Assembly: GCF_016765655.2 (NCBI RefSeq)
Contig: NZ_CP086106.1
Span: 4,143,001 to 4,207,000, forward strand
Direction: 5' to 3'
DNA: 64,000 nt
From: Skermanella mucosa
Lineage (GTDB): Bacteria > Pseudomonadota > Alphaproteobacteria > Azospirillales > Azospirillaceae
The notes under the pieces are model-generated. The model saw only the letters and a program-made list of their open reading frames with translations. It did not search any database and had not been told where the DNA came from. The position numbers were made by a program, and so were the translations under genes. Shown piece by piece: positions 38,867-47,897 of the stretch (position 1 is the first letter of the stretch; each line of letters opens with the position of its first letter).

Positions 38867-41800
38867 CGACGATGTCCCAGGGTTGGAGTTGGCGCTGGGT
38901 CCCGAGCACCCGCTCGATCGGTAGCCGCACCGTGACGGTCGTGCCGATGCCGACCACGCTGTCGATGTCCAGCGTGGCGCCGTGCAGGCTGAGGAACGAG
39001 CCGACAATGGCGAGCCCCAGCCCGGTACCCTCCTCGCCCGACTGGCGGACGTTGCTGGCCCGGCCGAACGCCTCGAGGACCCGGGGGATCTCGCCCTCGG
39101 GAATGCCGATGCCGGTATCCTTGACGGTGATGCAGACATCGCCGAAGGCGTCCACCAGGGTGCCGATCTCGACCATTCCGCCGCGCGGGGTGAACTTGAC
39201 CGCATTGCTCAGCAGGTTGACCACCACCTGCTTCAATGCCCGCTGGTCGCCCATGACCACCGGCACCGGTTCGGGCCGAAGGGCGATCATCACTCCCTTG
39301 CCGGCGGCCTGGTCGCGCAGCAGCCGGACCGAGGCGTCGACGATCCGGCAGAGGTCGAGTTGCTCCTCCTCCAGCACGTAGCGCCCCGCCTCCACCTTGG
39401 AGAGGTCGAGGATGTCGTTGATCAGCGACAGCAGATGGCGGCCGCACTGGTCGATGTCCTCGGCGTATTCCTGGTACTTGGGCGAGCCGAGCGGCCCGAA
39501 ATACTGGCCCTTCATGATCTCGGAGAAACCGATCACCGCGTTGAGCGGGGTGCGGAGCTCGTGGCTCATCTGGGCCAGGAACTCCGACTTGGCCTTGCTC
39601 GACTGCTCGGCGTGGAGCAGCGCCATGTCGGCCTCGCGGCGCACCTGCTCCAGCTCGACCGAGACGCGGACGAAGTCGTCGAACCGCTGGTCCAGCCGCG
39701 TCCGGGCGGCGCGCAGCTCGGCTTCCACCGTCCGCTTGGCCGAGATGTCCGCGACGACGCCGACATAGCGCCGGCGCCCGCCGGCCGTGAAAGCGGCCAT
39801 GGCGATCCGGGCGGGAAAGGCGGAGCCGTCGCGCCGCCGTGCCAGGAACTCGGTGCCGACGCCCGGGTCGCCGGTTTCCGGATCGGGCTGCAGCAGGCCG
39901 AGGGCGCTGGCCCCGGACAGGGTCTCCTCCGCCAGCAGCATGCCGATGTCGCGCCCCCGCAGTTCCGCGGCGGTCCAGCCGAACATGCTCTCCGCCGTCG
40001 GGTTGAACTCCTCCAGCACGCCATCGTCGCCGACGGTCAGGATGCCGACCAGCGCGACCCGCAGGATCGTGCGGAGCTGATCCTCGCGCTGCGCCAGCGC
40101 GGTCTCGGCCCGGCGGCGCGCCGTGACGTCGGCCTGGGTCGCGACGAAGCCGCCGTCCGGCAGGTCCTGGCGCCACACGTCGAGGATCCGCCCGCCGTGT
40201 CCCGCGATGTCGATCCGCGCGGGCGGCGGGGCTGACAGCCACCTGTCCAGCCAGACCATGTCCTCGGCGATCCGCGCGTCCAGCACGGCCGCGTCGGACC
40301 TCCCGGCCAGCGCCATGGACTGCTCGACCCGCCACCGGACCAGCCGCTCGACCGGGGTGCCGGGCGCGCCGAGGTCGCGGGGAAATCCGTGGAGCGCCAG
40401 GAAGCGGTCGTTGACCAGCCTGACGCGGCGCTCGGCGTCGAACACGACGATGCCCTGCCCGATGTTGGCCAGCACCGTTTCCAGGAAGGCGGACTTCTCG
40501 GCCAGCGCCTCGCGCGCTTCCACTTCGACCGTTATGTCGGAGATCGTCCCGACGAACCGCCTGGCCTCGCCGCCGGCATCGAAGGACGCGGCGCCCCGCG
40601 CGACCAGCCAGATCCAGCGCCCCGACTTGTGCCGCATCCGGAAGGCGACCTCGTAGAACGGGCTGCCGCCGGTCAGGTGCCGGGCCAGGGCCTCGTCGAC
40701 CCGCGTGCGGTCGTCGGGGTGGATGCGTTCCCGCCAGGCGGCGTCGCTGAGCGTCAGCTCGTCCTCGGCATAGCCCAGCATGTGGAGGTAGGCCGGGGAG
40801 AACCAACGGTCGCCCGTCACCAGATCGGCGTCCCAGATGCCGCAGCCCGCCGCCGAGGCGGCCAGCCGGAAACGCTCCTCGCTGTCGCGCAGGGCCTTGG
40901 CGGTGCGCCGCCGCTCGGTGACGTCGTTCAGCAGCAGCAGTATGTAGGTGTGCCCGTCCAGGCCGACGAAGGGCTCGCGGATCACCTCGACCCCGCGGGT
41001 CCGGCCGAACCGGGTGACCAGCTGGCGCTCGCGCAGGCGGGCCCGCTTGCGGGGGGCGCCTTGCCCCCGCGCCTGGCCGGGCTGCGCCGACGCCGCCTCG
41101 CCGGCCAGCAGGGTCTCGATCGGCCGCCCCAGGAGCTCGGCCATCTCGAAGCCCGACATGCGGCACAGGGTATGGTTGGCCTTTATGCAGATGCCGTCCT
41201 CGCGCGTCACCGCCACGGCCATCGGCACCGCCTGAAGGAGCGTGTCCAGCAGTTCGAAGCGGCCGAACAGGGCGCCGCTCCAGGGGACCAGGCCGACCGG
41301 CTCGCCGCCGGCGGGGGGGCGGCGCATCCGGCTCTCCGGCAGTCCTGCATTGCGCTCGCGGGGGAAGGTTACGGTGACCGTGCTGCCCTCGTCCGGCGCC
41401 GTCTCGATCCGCAACTCGCCGTCGTGAAGCTCCACCAGCCGCTTGACGATCGCCAGGCCGAGCCCGGTGCCTTCCCGCCGGCGCGTCAGGGACGCCTCCA
41501 GCTGGCTGAACGGCTCCAGGGCGCGGGGCACGTCCTCCAGCCGCATCCCGATCCCGGTGTCGCTGACGCTCAGGATGACCGACTCGTCCGGCCCCACCCG
41601 GGCATCCAGCCGGACCGTCCCGCCGGCCGGCGTGAACTTGACCGCGTTGGACAGGAGATTCTGGACGATCTGCCGGATCCGGGTCTCGTCCGCGCGGATC
41701 AGCGGGCCGGGCTGCCCGGCATCGCACAGCACGGTGACCCCGCCGGCCTCGGCGGCGGCGGCGGCGACCTGGATCTGGCCGCGGGCGACCTGCGCCAAGT

Positions 41801-43175
41801 CGATGGTCGCCTCCCTCAGCGCGAGCTGGCCGGCGTCGATCCTCGACAGGTCCAGGATGTCGCTGATCAGCGACAGCAGGTGGCGGCCGCTGCCGACGAT
41901 GTCCTGGACATAGTCGCCGTAGCGTTCGTTGCCCAGCGGGCCGAACAGCTCGTCGCGCAGGATCTCGGCGAAGCCGATGATCGCGTTCAGCGGCGTGCGC
42001 AGCTCGTGGCTCATCATGGCCAGGAACTCGGACTTCGCCCGGCTCGCCTGCTCGGCCTGCTCCTTGGCGAGCCGCAGCATCTGGCCGCTCTCCACGAGCA
42101 GCGTCACGTCGGTATGGACGCCCACCATGCGGATCGGCTTGCCGTCGGAGTCGCGGACGCTGCCCCCGCGCGCCAGGATGTGCCGGATCGTTCCGTCCCG
42201 GTGGATGAACCGGACGGTCTGCTCATATGGCTTGCCGTCATCCCAGTGGCGCTGGATCCGGTGAAGGGCGCGCTCGCGGTCCTCCGGCAGCACCAGCCGC
42301 TGGAGCGCTTCCAGGTCGTTGGGCAGTTCGTCGTCGGCAAAGCCCAGGATCTCCTTCAGACGCGGGGACAGCCAGATCGTCCCGGTCCTCAGGTCCCAGT
42401 CCCACAGCCCGTCGCGCGTGCCCTCGATCGCCAGCCGGAAGAAGTCGCGGCTGTCCTGCAGCTCGCGCTCGACCTGCTTGTGCCGCGTGATGTCGAATCC
42501 GACCGACTGGTATTCGACCGGCCTGCCCTCGCCGTCGTGGAAGACGCGGTCGCTCCACAGCAGCCAGCGCACCGTCCCGTCCGGCAGCGTCGCCGGCCGC
42601 TCGTGCCGCGCCACCGGCCGGTCGGGAGTGAGGTCGGCCAGGCACGCCCTGATCCTCCCGACCTCCTGCGGCGGGACCAGATCGGTGATCCGGCGCCCGA
42701 TCAGGTCGTCGGGGCTCGCCCCGAAGCGGCGGGCGTAGGCGGCATTGACGAAGGTGAGGGTCGTGTCGGGGCGGTAGCGGGCGACCAGACCGGCCTGTTC
42801 CTCGATGATGGCCTGGGTCCGGGAATCCAGATGGGTCCAGGATGACGCGGGAGACCGCGCCGTGACGGTGACCATGATCCGGACCACGGCGCCGTCCAGC
42901 GGGATCGGGACCAGGACGAGGTGCCAGCTTTCGGGCTTGGGATCGAGCGACACGTCGACATCGATCTCGACCGGCCGCCCCGTGCCCGAGCAGTCGTCCG
43001 CGGCCCGGCCGACCAGGGCGGAGAGGCACGCCGGATCGAACCGTCCCAAGGCGGCTTCCAGCCGGGCGTTCACCGCCAGCACCGCGGCCCCCGCGGACGC
43101 ATCGATCACGAACGCCGGTGAACCGACCAGATCCAGGATGGTGCGCAGATCATGGGGAGGACAACGGGCGAACAT
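38856..43175 (-). CDS. Giant multi-PAS sensor with two complete histidine kinase modules
   Basis: This 1439-aa cytoplasmic protein has two full kinases in series. Module 1: PAS-like (1-110), PAS (130-235), PAS (245-365), HisKA with phospho-His in MMSHELRTPLNAIIGF (about 388) and HATPase (NLLSNAVKFTPAGG, DTGIGM, GTGLGLAI). Module 2: PAS domains (about 645-745, 750-880, 890-1010 and 1015-1135), HisKA in QMSHELRTPLNAVIGF (about 1203) and HATPase (NLLSNAVKFTPRGG, DTGIGIPEGE, GTGLGLAI). No membrane helix and no receiver domain are present. The downstream pentapeptide gene overlaps by 11 nt. No partner response regulator is adjacent. Confidence 0.92.
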   Translation of the reverse strand: MFARCPPHDLRTILDLVGSPAFVIDASAGAAVLAVNARLEAALGRFDPACLSALVGRAADDCSGTGRPVEIDVDVSLDPKPESWHLVLVPIPLDGAVVRIMVTVTARSPASSWTHLDSRTQAIIEEQAGLVARYRPDTTLTFVNAAYARRFGASPDDLIGRRITDLVPPQEVGRIRACLADLTPDRPVARHERPATLPDGTVRWLLWSDRVFHDGEGRPVEYQSVGFDITRHKQVERELQDSRDFFRLAIEGTRDGLWDWDLRTGTIWLSPRLKEILGFADDELPNDLEALQRLVLPEDRERALHRIQRHWDDGKPYEQTVRFIHRDGTIRHILARGGSVRDSDGKPIRMVGVHTDVTLLVESGQMLRLAKEQAEQASRAKSEFLAMMSHELRTPLNAIIGFAEILRDELFGPLGNERYGDYVQDIVGSGRHLLSLISDILDLSRIDAGQLALREATIDLAQVARGQIQVAAAAAEAGGVTVLCDAGQPGPLIRADETRIRQIVQNLLSNAVKFTPAGGTVRLDARVGPDESVILSVSDTGIGMRLEDVPRALEPFSQLEASLTRRREGTGLGLAIVKRLVELHDGELRIETAPDEGSTVTVTFPRERNAGLPESRMRRPPAGGEPVGLVPWSGALFGRFELLDTLLQAVPMAVAVTREDGICIKANHTLCRMSGFEMAELLGRPIETLLAGEAASAQPGQARGQGAPRKRARLRERQLVTRFGRTRGVEVIREPFVGLDGHTYILLLLNDVTERRRTAKALRDSEERFRLAASAAGCGIWDADLVTGDRWFSPAYLHMLGYAEDELTLSDAAWRERIHPDDRTRVDEALARHLTGGSPFYEVAFRMRHKSGRWIWLVARGAASFDAGGEARRFVGTISDITVEVEAREALAEKSAFLETVLANIGQGIVVFDAERRVRLVNDRFLALHGFPRDLGAPGTPVERLVRWRVEQSMALAGRSDAAVLDARIAEDMVWLDRWLSAPPPARIDIAGHGGRILDVWRQDLPDGGFVATQADVTARRRAETALAQREDQLRTILRVALVGILTVGDDGVLEEFNPTAESMFGWTAAELRGRDIGMLLAEETLSGASALGLLQPDPETGDPGVGTEFLARRRDGSAFPARIAMAAFTAGGRRRYVGVVADISAKRTVEAELRAARTRLDQRFDDFVRVSVELEQVRREADMALLHAEQSSKAKSEFLAQMSHELRTPLNAVIGFSEIMKGQYFGPLGSPKYQEYAEDIDQCGRHLLSLINDILDLSKVEAGRYVLEEEQLDLCRIVDASVRLLRDQAAGKGVMIALRPEPVPVVMGDQRALKQVVVNLLSNAVKFTPRGGMVEIGTLVDAFGDVCITVKDTGIGIPEGEIPRVLEAFGRASNVRQSGEEGTGLGLAIVGSFLSLHGATLDIDSVVGIGTTVTVRLPIERVLGTQRQLQPWDIVDDR

Positions 43176-43278
43176 GTTCCGGCTGATTCACGCGAAATGA
43201 AGCAGCACTCTCCTTCAGCCGGCGCCGTTAATCCACTATAAAGTGGTATATAGGCTTTAGGATACCATTTGGTCGCGC

Positions 43279-45453
43279 TCACCGCGCGGCCAGTTCCTTC
43301 ACCGCCAGAAGGCGTGCGGGACGCCAGGTTTCCGGCTGGCTGCGAAGCAGCAGGCTCAGCGCCATCGGCGGGACCGGCTGGGAGAACAGGTACCCCTGCA
43401 GCAGGTCGCATCCGACGTCGGTCAGGAAATCCCTCTGGGCCGCCGTCTCCACCCCTTCCGCGACCACCGTCAGCCCGAGGCCGTGGGCCATGCCGACCAC
43501 GGCGCGGACGAGCGCCGCATTCTTGAGGTTGTGCGGCACCCCGTCCACGAACATCCGGTCGATCTTCAGCTTGGTGATGGGCAGTTGCTGGACATAGCTG
43601 AGCGAGGAATAGCCGGTCCCGAAATCGTCGATCGCCGTCTCCACGCTGATCGACGCCAGGGCGGAGATCGCCTGCACCGTCGCCTTCAGGTCGCGCACCG
43701 CGGCCTGCTCGGTGATCTCGATCCCGATCAGCCCGGCCAGGTGCGGCTTCTCCGTCATCAGTTCCGCCAGCCGCGTGGTCAGACGCCCGCGCAGGAACTG
43801 CTGGCCGGACACGTTCATGAAGACCCGTCCGCAGACAAGCCCCTCGTCATGCCAGCGGGCGACCTGGTCGGCGACGGCCTCCAAGACCCAGTCCGTGATC
43901 GAGACGATCAGGCCGCTGTCCTCGGCGATCGGGATGAACTCCGCCGGCGACACCGCGCCAAGGCTGGTGTGGGACCAGCGAAGCAGCGCCTCCGCGCCGG
44001 CGACCCTGCCGGTCTTCGCCTCGATGATGGGCTGGTAGACCACCCTCAGCTCGTCGCGCTGGACGGCGTGGGCGAGGTGCATGGTCAGCAGGGTGCGGCG
44101 GCTCGCGGCCTGGGCCATTTCCGGCGTGTAGAAGCAGACCGCGTTGCCGCCCTCGTGCTGCACCGTCTGGAGCGCCAGCTCCGCCTTGGTCAGCAGTTCC
44201 TCGACCCGCTTGATGCTCGCGTCATGGATCGCGGCGCCGATGCTCATGCGCACCAGGACCATCTGGCGGTCCACGTAGATCGGGCTGAGCAGGCGGGCGT
44301 GGACATGGTTGGCGACATCTTCCGCCGCCGTTCGGTCCGCGAAGCAGGCCAGCGCCGCGAACTCGTCGGCGCCGACGCGGCACAGGATCGATCCCTTGGG
44401 GAGGATCTCCCCGAACCGGCCGACGATCGCCTTCAGGACGCCGTCGCCGACATGGTAGCCGAGGCCTTCGTTGATCTCCCGGAACTGGTCCACGTCGAAG
44501 CTGAACACCACTTGGGTCCGTCCGCCCTGGGACAGCCGCGATGCCATCTGGCGGTCGCACTCCTCCAGGAAGGCGCGGCGCGACAGCAGGCCGGTCAGCG
44601 GATCGTGGTTGGTCAGGAAGCGCGCCCGCTCCTCGGCCGCGTGGCGGTCGGAGACGTCACGGGCGATGCCGATGAAGGTGACCTCGTCGTTGAAGCGCAT
44701 CTCGCCGACGCTGAGATGGACCGGGAAGACGGAGCCGTCCTTGCGCTTGGCCAGGACCTCGCGGCCGGTCCCGATGATCTTGGCGCGGCCCGACGCGAGA
44801 TAGCTGTCGATGTACCCGGCATGGCGGTGCTCGTGCGTCGGCGGCATCAGCAGGGCGACCGGCTCGCCGAGCAGTTCGACCTCGTCGTAGCCGAACATGC
44901 GGCAGCAGGCGTGGTTGACCGACTGGATGATCCCGCGGGCGTCGATCGTCATGATGCCGTCGACCGCCGCGTCGAGCAGCGACGTCGCGAACTGCTCCCG
45001 GCGCAGCAGGTTCTCGAGGGTGCGCTGCCGCTCGGTCATGTCCTCCAGCAGCGCCAGGAAGCCTACGGCGATCCCGGCCGGGTCGCGGTGCGGAACGAGG
45101 CATCCGCGCAGGTCTACCCGCCGGCCCGGCTCGGGGACCGCGGCGAAGCCGAACACCACCGTCTCGCCGGCGGACGCGCGGCGCCCCAGCTCCTCGGGGG
45201 AGACATCCCCGTCGCTTCGGCCGGCTGCCTCCAGGATGTCGCGGAACCGGGCGCCGGCGACTGCGTCCGCGATCATCCCGAACGTGCCGCGGAACAGTCC
45301 GTTGGCGAAGCGGCAGCCCCCCTCGGCATCGAAATAGCCGATGCACAGCGGGGCATCGTCCAGGATGCTGGATGCCAGGGAAGCGAGAAAGCCATCTCCC
45401 GCTGCGGCGACGAAGGTTCCGAAGAGATCCACTGATTGACCTTCGGCCATCAC
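43279..45453 (-). CDS. PAS-PAS-GGDEF-EAL protein with FixL-like haem PAS
   Basis: The 724-aa protein has a PAS-like domain (about 25-140), a second PAS (about 145-260), a GGDEF domain (about 275-430) and an EAL domain (about 450-705). PAS2 carries RHAGYIDSY and KIIGTGREVLAKRKDGSVFP, matching the FixL haem-PAS region including the axial His (HDGY in FixL) and the Arg of GxGR that contacts bound oxygen. The GGDEF motif is degenerate (VGADEF), whereas EAL motifs are intact ([41 protein letters not shown]). I infer an oxygen-regulated phosphodiesterase resembling AxPDEA1/DosP. Confidence 0.88.
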   Translation of the reverse strand: MMAEGQSVDLFGTFVAAAGDGFLASLASSILDDAPLCIGYFDAEGGCRFANGLFRGTFGMIADAVAGARFRDILEAAGRSDGDVSPEELGRRASAGETVVFGFAAVPEPGRRVDLRGCLVPHRDPAGIAVGFLALLEDMTERQRTLENLLRREQFATSLLDAAVDGIMTIDARGIIQSVNHACCRMFGYDEVELLGEPVALLMPPTHEHRHAGYIDSYLASGRAKIIGTGREVLAKRKDGSVFPVHLSVGEMRFNDEVTFIGIARDVSDRHAAEERARFLTNHDPLTGLLSRRAFLEECDRQMASRLSQGGRTQVVFSFDVDQFREINEGLGYHVGDGVLKAIVGRFGEILPKGSILCRVGADEFAALACFADRTAAEDVANHVHARLLSPIYVDRQMVLVRMSIGAAIHDASIKRVEELLTKAELALQTVQHEGGNAVCFYTPEMAQAASRRTLLTMHLAHAVQRDELRVVYQPIIEAKTGRVAGAEALLRWSHTSLGAVSPAEFIPIAEDSGLIVSITDWVLEAVADQVARWHDEGLVCGRVFMNVSGQQFLRGRLTTRLAELMTEKPHLAGLIGIEITEQAAVRDLKATVQAISALASISVETAIDDFGTGYSSLSYVQQLPITKLKIDRMFVDGVPHNLKNAALVRAVVGMAHGLGLTVVAEGVETAAQRDFLTDVGCDLLQGYLFSQPVPPMALSLLLRSQPETWRPARLLAVKELAAR

Positions 45454-45771
45454 TCCACTCCGCAGGCGGTTTCGATCCGGGATGTTCGCTTACCGCGCTG
45501 CACGCGAAAATTTCGGGACAATGGACATAGATTATTTAAATATTTATTACTAATGGAATAACACCCCCTCCGAGAGTCTTCCGGCGCGAACCCGCTGCAC
45601 CGGCGCGTTGCAGCGGCATCATCCCAAAGTACAACCGAAGACGCGTACCGCCGCGCGGGGAATGCCGCTATCCTCCCACCGCCGCCATGAAAGGCGGGTC
45701 ACGGCCGGACCCGTAGAACCGGCCGACATCGAAAAATCGGCCGACATCGAAAAATCGGGAGGAAACCGTCC
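45454..45771. other. Divergent promoter region, AT-rich block
   Basis: This 318-nt region lies between the divergent c-di-GMP protein and ABC binding-protein genes. An AT-rich block at 45528-45565 (ATTATTTAAATATTTATTAC) probably contains promoter elements. A perfect 18-bp tandem duplication just before the ABC gene is listed separately. No gene is seen. Confidence 0.5.
45722..45757. repeat. Perfect 18-bp tandem duplication before the ABC gene
   Basis: GCCGACATCGAAAAATCG occurs twice with no gap (45722-45739, 45740-45757), directly followed by GGGAGGAAACC, the ribosome site of the binding-protein gene. The unit also contains the near-palindrome CGACATCGAAAAATCG. It looks like a recent slippage or recombination duplication in the leader. 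Confidence 0.8.
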
Positions 45772-46758
45772 ATGCGACACCTCGTCACCAGCCTCGCAGT
45801 GGCGGCGTGCCTGCTTTTCTCCGCCCAGTTCCAGGCCCAGGGAGCCGAGGCCCGGGCCGTCCGCGTGGGCGTTCTGAAGTTCGGCACGGTGAGCTGGGAA
45901 CTGGACACCATCAAACATCACGGGCTCGACGCGGCCGAAGGCATAGACCTCCAAGTGGTCGAACTGGCCAGCAACCAGGCGACGCAGGTGGCGCTCCAGG
46001 GCGGCGCGGTCGACATGATCGTGTCGGATTGGCTGTGGGTTTCCCGGCAGCGCGCGGAAGGCGCCGACTTCACCTTCGCCCCGTATTCCACGGCGGCCGG
46101 ATCGGTCATGGCCCCGGCCGACTCTCCCATCCGATCGCTGGCCGACCTGAAAGGCCGCCGGATCGGGGTGGCCGGCGGACCGCTGGACAAGGGATGGCTG
46201 ATGCTGCGCGCGCTGACCATCCAGCAGCACGGCTTCGATCCGGACAAGGACAGCGAGAAGGTGTTCGGGGCGCCGCCGCTGCTCAACGAGCAGGTCCGCG
46301 GCGGCGGGGTCGAGGCCGTCCTCAACTATTGGAACTTCGCGGCCCGGCTGAAGGCGGCGGGCCTGCGCCGGGTCATCGCGGTCGAGGAGATCGCCCGCGA
46401 CCTGGGCATCCGGACCGACGTGCCGATCATCGGCTACGTCTTCCACGACGCCTGGGCGGAGGCCGATCCCCAAGCCGTCAGGGACTTCCTCCGCGCTTCC
46501 CTGAAGGCCAAGACGATCCTTCGCGAGAGCGATGCGGAGTGGCTCCGCCTGGCCCCCCTGACCAAGGCCGAGGACGATGCGACGCTGCTTGCCCTCCGCG
46601 ACGGCTACCGCGACGGCATCCCGACCGCCTGGAGCGACGCCGAGCGGGAGGACGCGGCCCGCGTCTTCGAGATCCTGGCGAAGCTGGGGGGCCGCGACCT
46701 TGTCGGCGACTCCCCGCGGCTGGCCCCCGGCACTTTCTGGACCGGATTCGACTTCTGA
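45772..46758 (+). CDS. ABC transporter substrate-binding protein, NMT1/SsuA-like
   Basis: The 328-aa protein has a Sec signal (LVTSLAVAACLLFSAQFQAQGAEA) and the NitT/SsuA/TauA fold: LKFGTVSWELDTIKHHGLDAAEGI, VDMIVSDWLWVSRQRAEG, LADLKGRRIGVAGGPLDKGWL and NYWNFAARLKAAG. Family members bind nitrate, sulfonates, pyrimidine precursors or similar small molecules; this subgroup occurs near methanol/PQQ pathways in other bacteria but the ligand is unknown. Its TGA overlaps the ATG of the permease gene by one base. Confidence 0.86.
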   Translation: MRHLVTSLAVAACLLFSAQFQAQGAEARAVRVGVLKFGTVSWELDTIKHHGLDAAEGIDLQVVELASNQATQVALQGGAVDMIVSDWLWVSRQRAEGADFTFAPYSTAAGSVMAPADSPIRSLADLKGRRIGVAGGPLDKGWLMLRALTIQQHGFDPDKDSEKVFGAPPLLNEQVRGGGVEAVLNYWNFAARLKAAGLRRVIAVEEIARDLGIRTDVPIIGYVFHDAWAEADPQAVRDFLRASLKAKTILRESDAEWLRLAPLTKAEDDATLLALRDGYRDGIPTAWSDAEREDAARVFEILAKLGGRDLVGDSPRLAPGTFWTGFDF

Positions 46759-47513
46759 TGACCTTGTCGAAGGTGGGCCGCCTGCCGGCCCACATCCTGT
46801 CGCTCCTTGTCCTTGTGGCGCTGTGGCAGGCGGCGTCGGTTGCGGCGGGCAGCCGCCTGCTGCCCGGCCCGGCGGCCGTCGCGGCGCGCCTGATGGACGA
46901 GGTCGTGCGGGGCGGACTGCTGCTCGACCTCGCCATAACGCTGGGGCGGGTCTGCGCGAGCTTCGTCATCGCGATGGCGGTCGGCACCGCACTGGGGATC
47001 GCGATGGGCCGGTTCCGCCTGCTCGACCGCCTGCTGGACGGCTGGCTGGTGCTCTTCCTCAACATCCCGGCGCTGGTTACGATCATCCTGGCCTATGTCT
47101 GGTTCGGCCTGACGGAGTCGGCGGCGATCGCGGCGGTCGCGGTCAACAAGATCCCCAACGTGGTCGTGACCCTGCGCGAGGGCGCCCGCGCGCTGGACCG
47201 TGATTATATGGAAATGGCCGAGGCCTATCGACTCGGGCCGGCCAAGACCCTGCGTCACGTCGTCCTGCCACAGCTATACCCGTTCCTGCTGGCGGCGGCG
47301 CGTTCGGGCCTCGCCCTGATCTGGAAGATCGTCCTGGTCGTCGAGCTGCTGGGCCGGAGCAACGGCATGGGCTTCCAGCTGCAGGTGCTCTTCCAGCTGT
47401 TCGACGTCACCGGCATCCTTGCCTATACCGCGGCATTCATCATCGTCGTCCAGTTCATCGAGTTCGCCTTGCTGCAGCCCCTGGAAACCAGGGCTTCGCG
47501 GTGGCGCCGCTGA
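46758..47513 (+). CDS. ABC transporter permease, SsuC/TauC-like
   Basis: This 251-aa inner-membrane protein has about six helices, with the family core ALGIAMGRFRLLDRLLDGWLV, VTIILAYVWFGLTES and the EAA loop DRDYMEMAEAYRLGPAKTLRHVVLPQLYPF. It is coupled to the binding protein by a TGATG overlap. A matching ATPase gene does not follow, so the system must borrow one or is incomplete. Confidence 0.9.
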   Translation: MTLSKVGRLPAHILSLLVLVALWQAASVAAGSRLLPGPAAVAARLMDEVVRGGLLLDLAITLGRVCASFVIAMAVGTALGIAMGRFRLLDRLLDGWLVLFLNIPALVTIILAYVWFGLTESAAIAAVAVNKIPNVVVTLREGARALDRDYMEMAEAYRLGPAKTLRHVVLPQLYPFLLAAARSGLALIWKIVLVVELLGRSNGMGFQLQVLFQLFDVTGILAYTAAFIIVVQFIEFALLQPLETRASRWRR

Positions 47514-47544
47514 CGCATTTTTGTTGCCGTCGCCTGCGGTTCTC

Positions 47545-47564
47545 TGGTTAAACTAATTTAACCA
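47545..47564. repeat. AT-rich perfect inverted repeat
   Basis: TGGTTAAA (47545-47552) and TTTAACCA (47557-47564) form a perfect 8-bp stem with loop CTAA, followed seven nt later by CTTTTT. It lies 32 nt after the permease stop and could be a weak terminator or an operator for the gene downstream. Confidence 0.5.
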
Positions 47565-47577
47565 CAAAACTTTTTCT

Positions 47578-47603
47578 GGAACCAAAACGCGGGATCCGAC
47601 GTT
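47578..47603 (+). promoter_or_regulatory. EcfG-type promoter candidate
   Basis: GGAAC (47578-47582), a 17-nt spacer and CGTT (47600-47603) match the alphaproteobacterial sigma-EcfG consensus GGAAC-N16/17-CGTT. The predicted transcript would begin after the ATG at 47606, so it would serve the gene at 47898 or force an internal start, unless the match is chance. Confidence 0.35.
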
Positions 47604-47605
47604 AC

Positions 47606-47830
47606 ATGCCTTATGTCCTTCTGGTCGTCGCCTGCCTGACGGGCCAACCGGCGGAGTGCCGACGGCAAGAGCTTCCCCTGCCCCAGATCACCAACGCCAC
47701 CGGCTGCCACCTGGGTGGCGCCGTCCGCCTGCGCGACTGGATCGCCGAGAACGGCGGATGGCGGCTGACCGACGTCCGGTGCCTGCCCAAACCCCATACC
47801 AATGCGCACGTCGCTTCGGCAGGAAATTAA
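47606..47830 (+). CDS. Small exported-looking hypothetical protein
   Basis: A 74-aa product with a short hydrophobic start (MPYVLLVVACLTGQPAEC) and four cysteines (TGCHLGG, VRCLP), which suggests a small periplasmic disulfide protein. No clear ribosome site precedes the ATG, and a candidate promoter overlaps the start, so the gene call is tentative. I do not recognise a family. Confidence 0.5.
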   Translation: MPYVLLVVACLTGQPAECRRQELPLPQITNATGCHLGGAVRLRDWIAENGGWRLTDVRCLPKPHTNAHVASAGN

Positions 47831-47897
47831 CAGTTTGGTTACAGAGGATAGTTAACGTCGGTCCTTGAACAGTATTACTCCCCCGAGGGTCAGCCCC

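Noticed and set aside
38982-42845. Long plus-strand frames antisense to the double kinase.
   Set aside because: They mirror repeated kinase and PAS motifs on the other strand and show no domain of their own.
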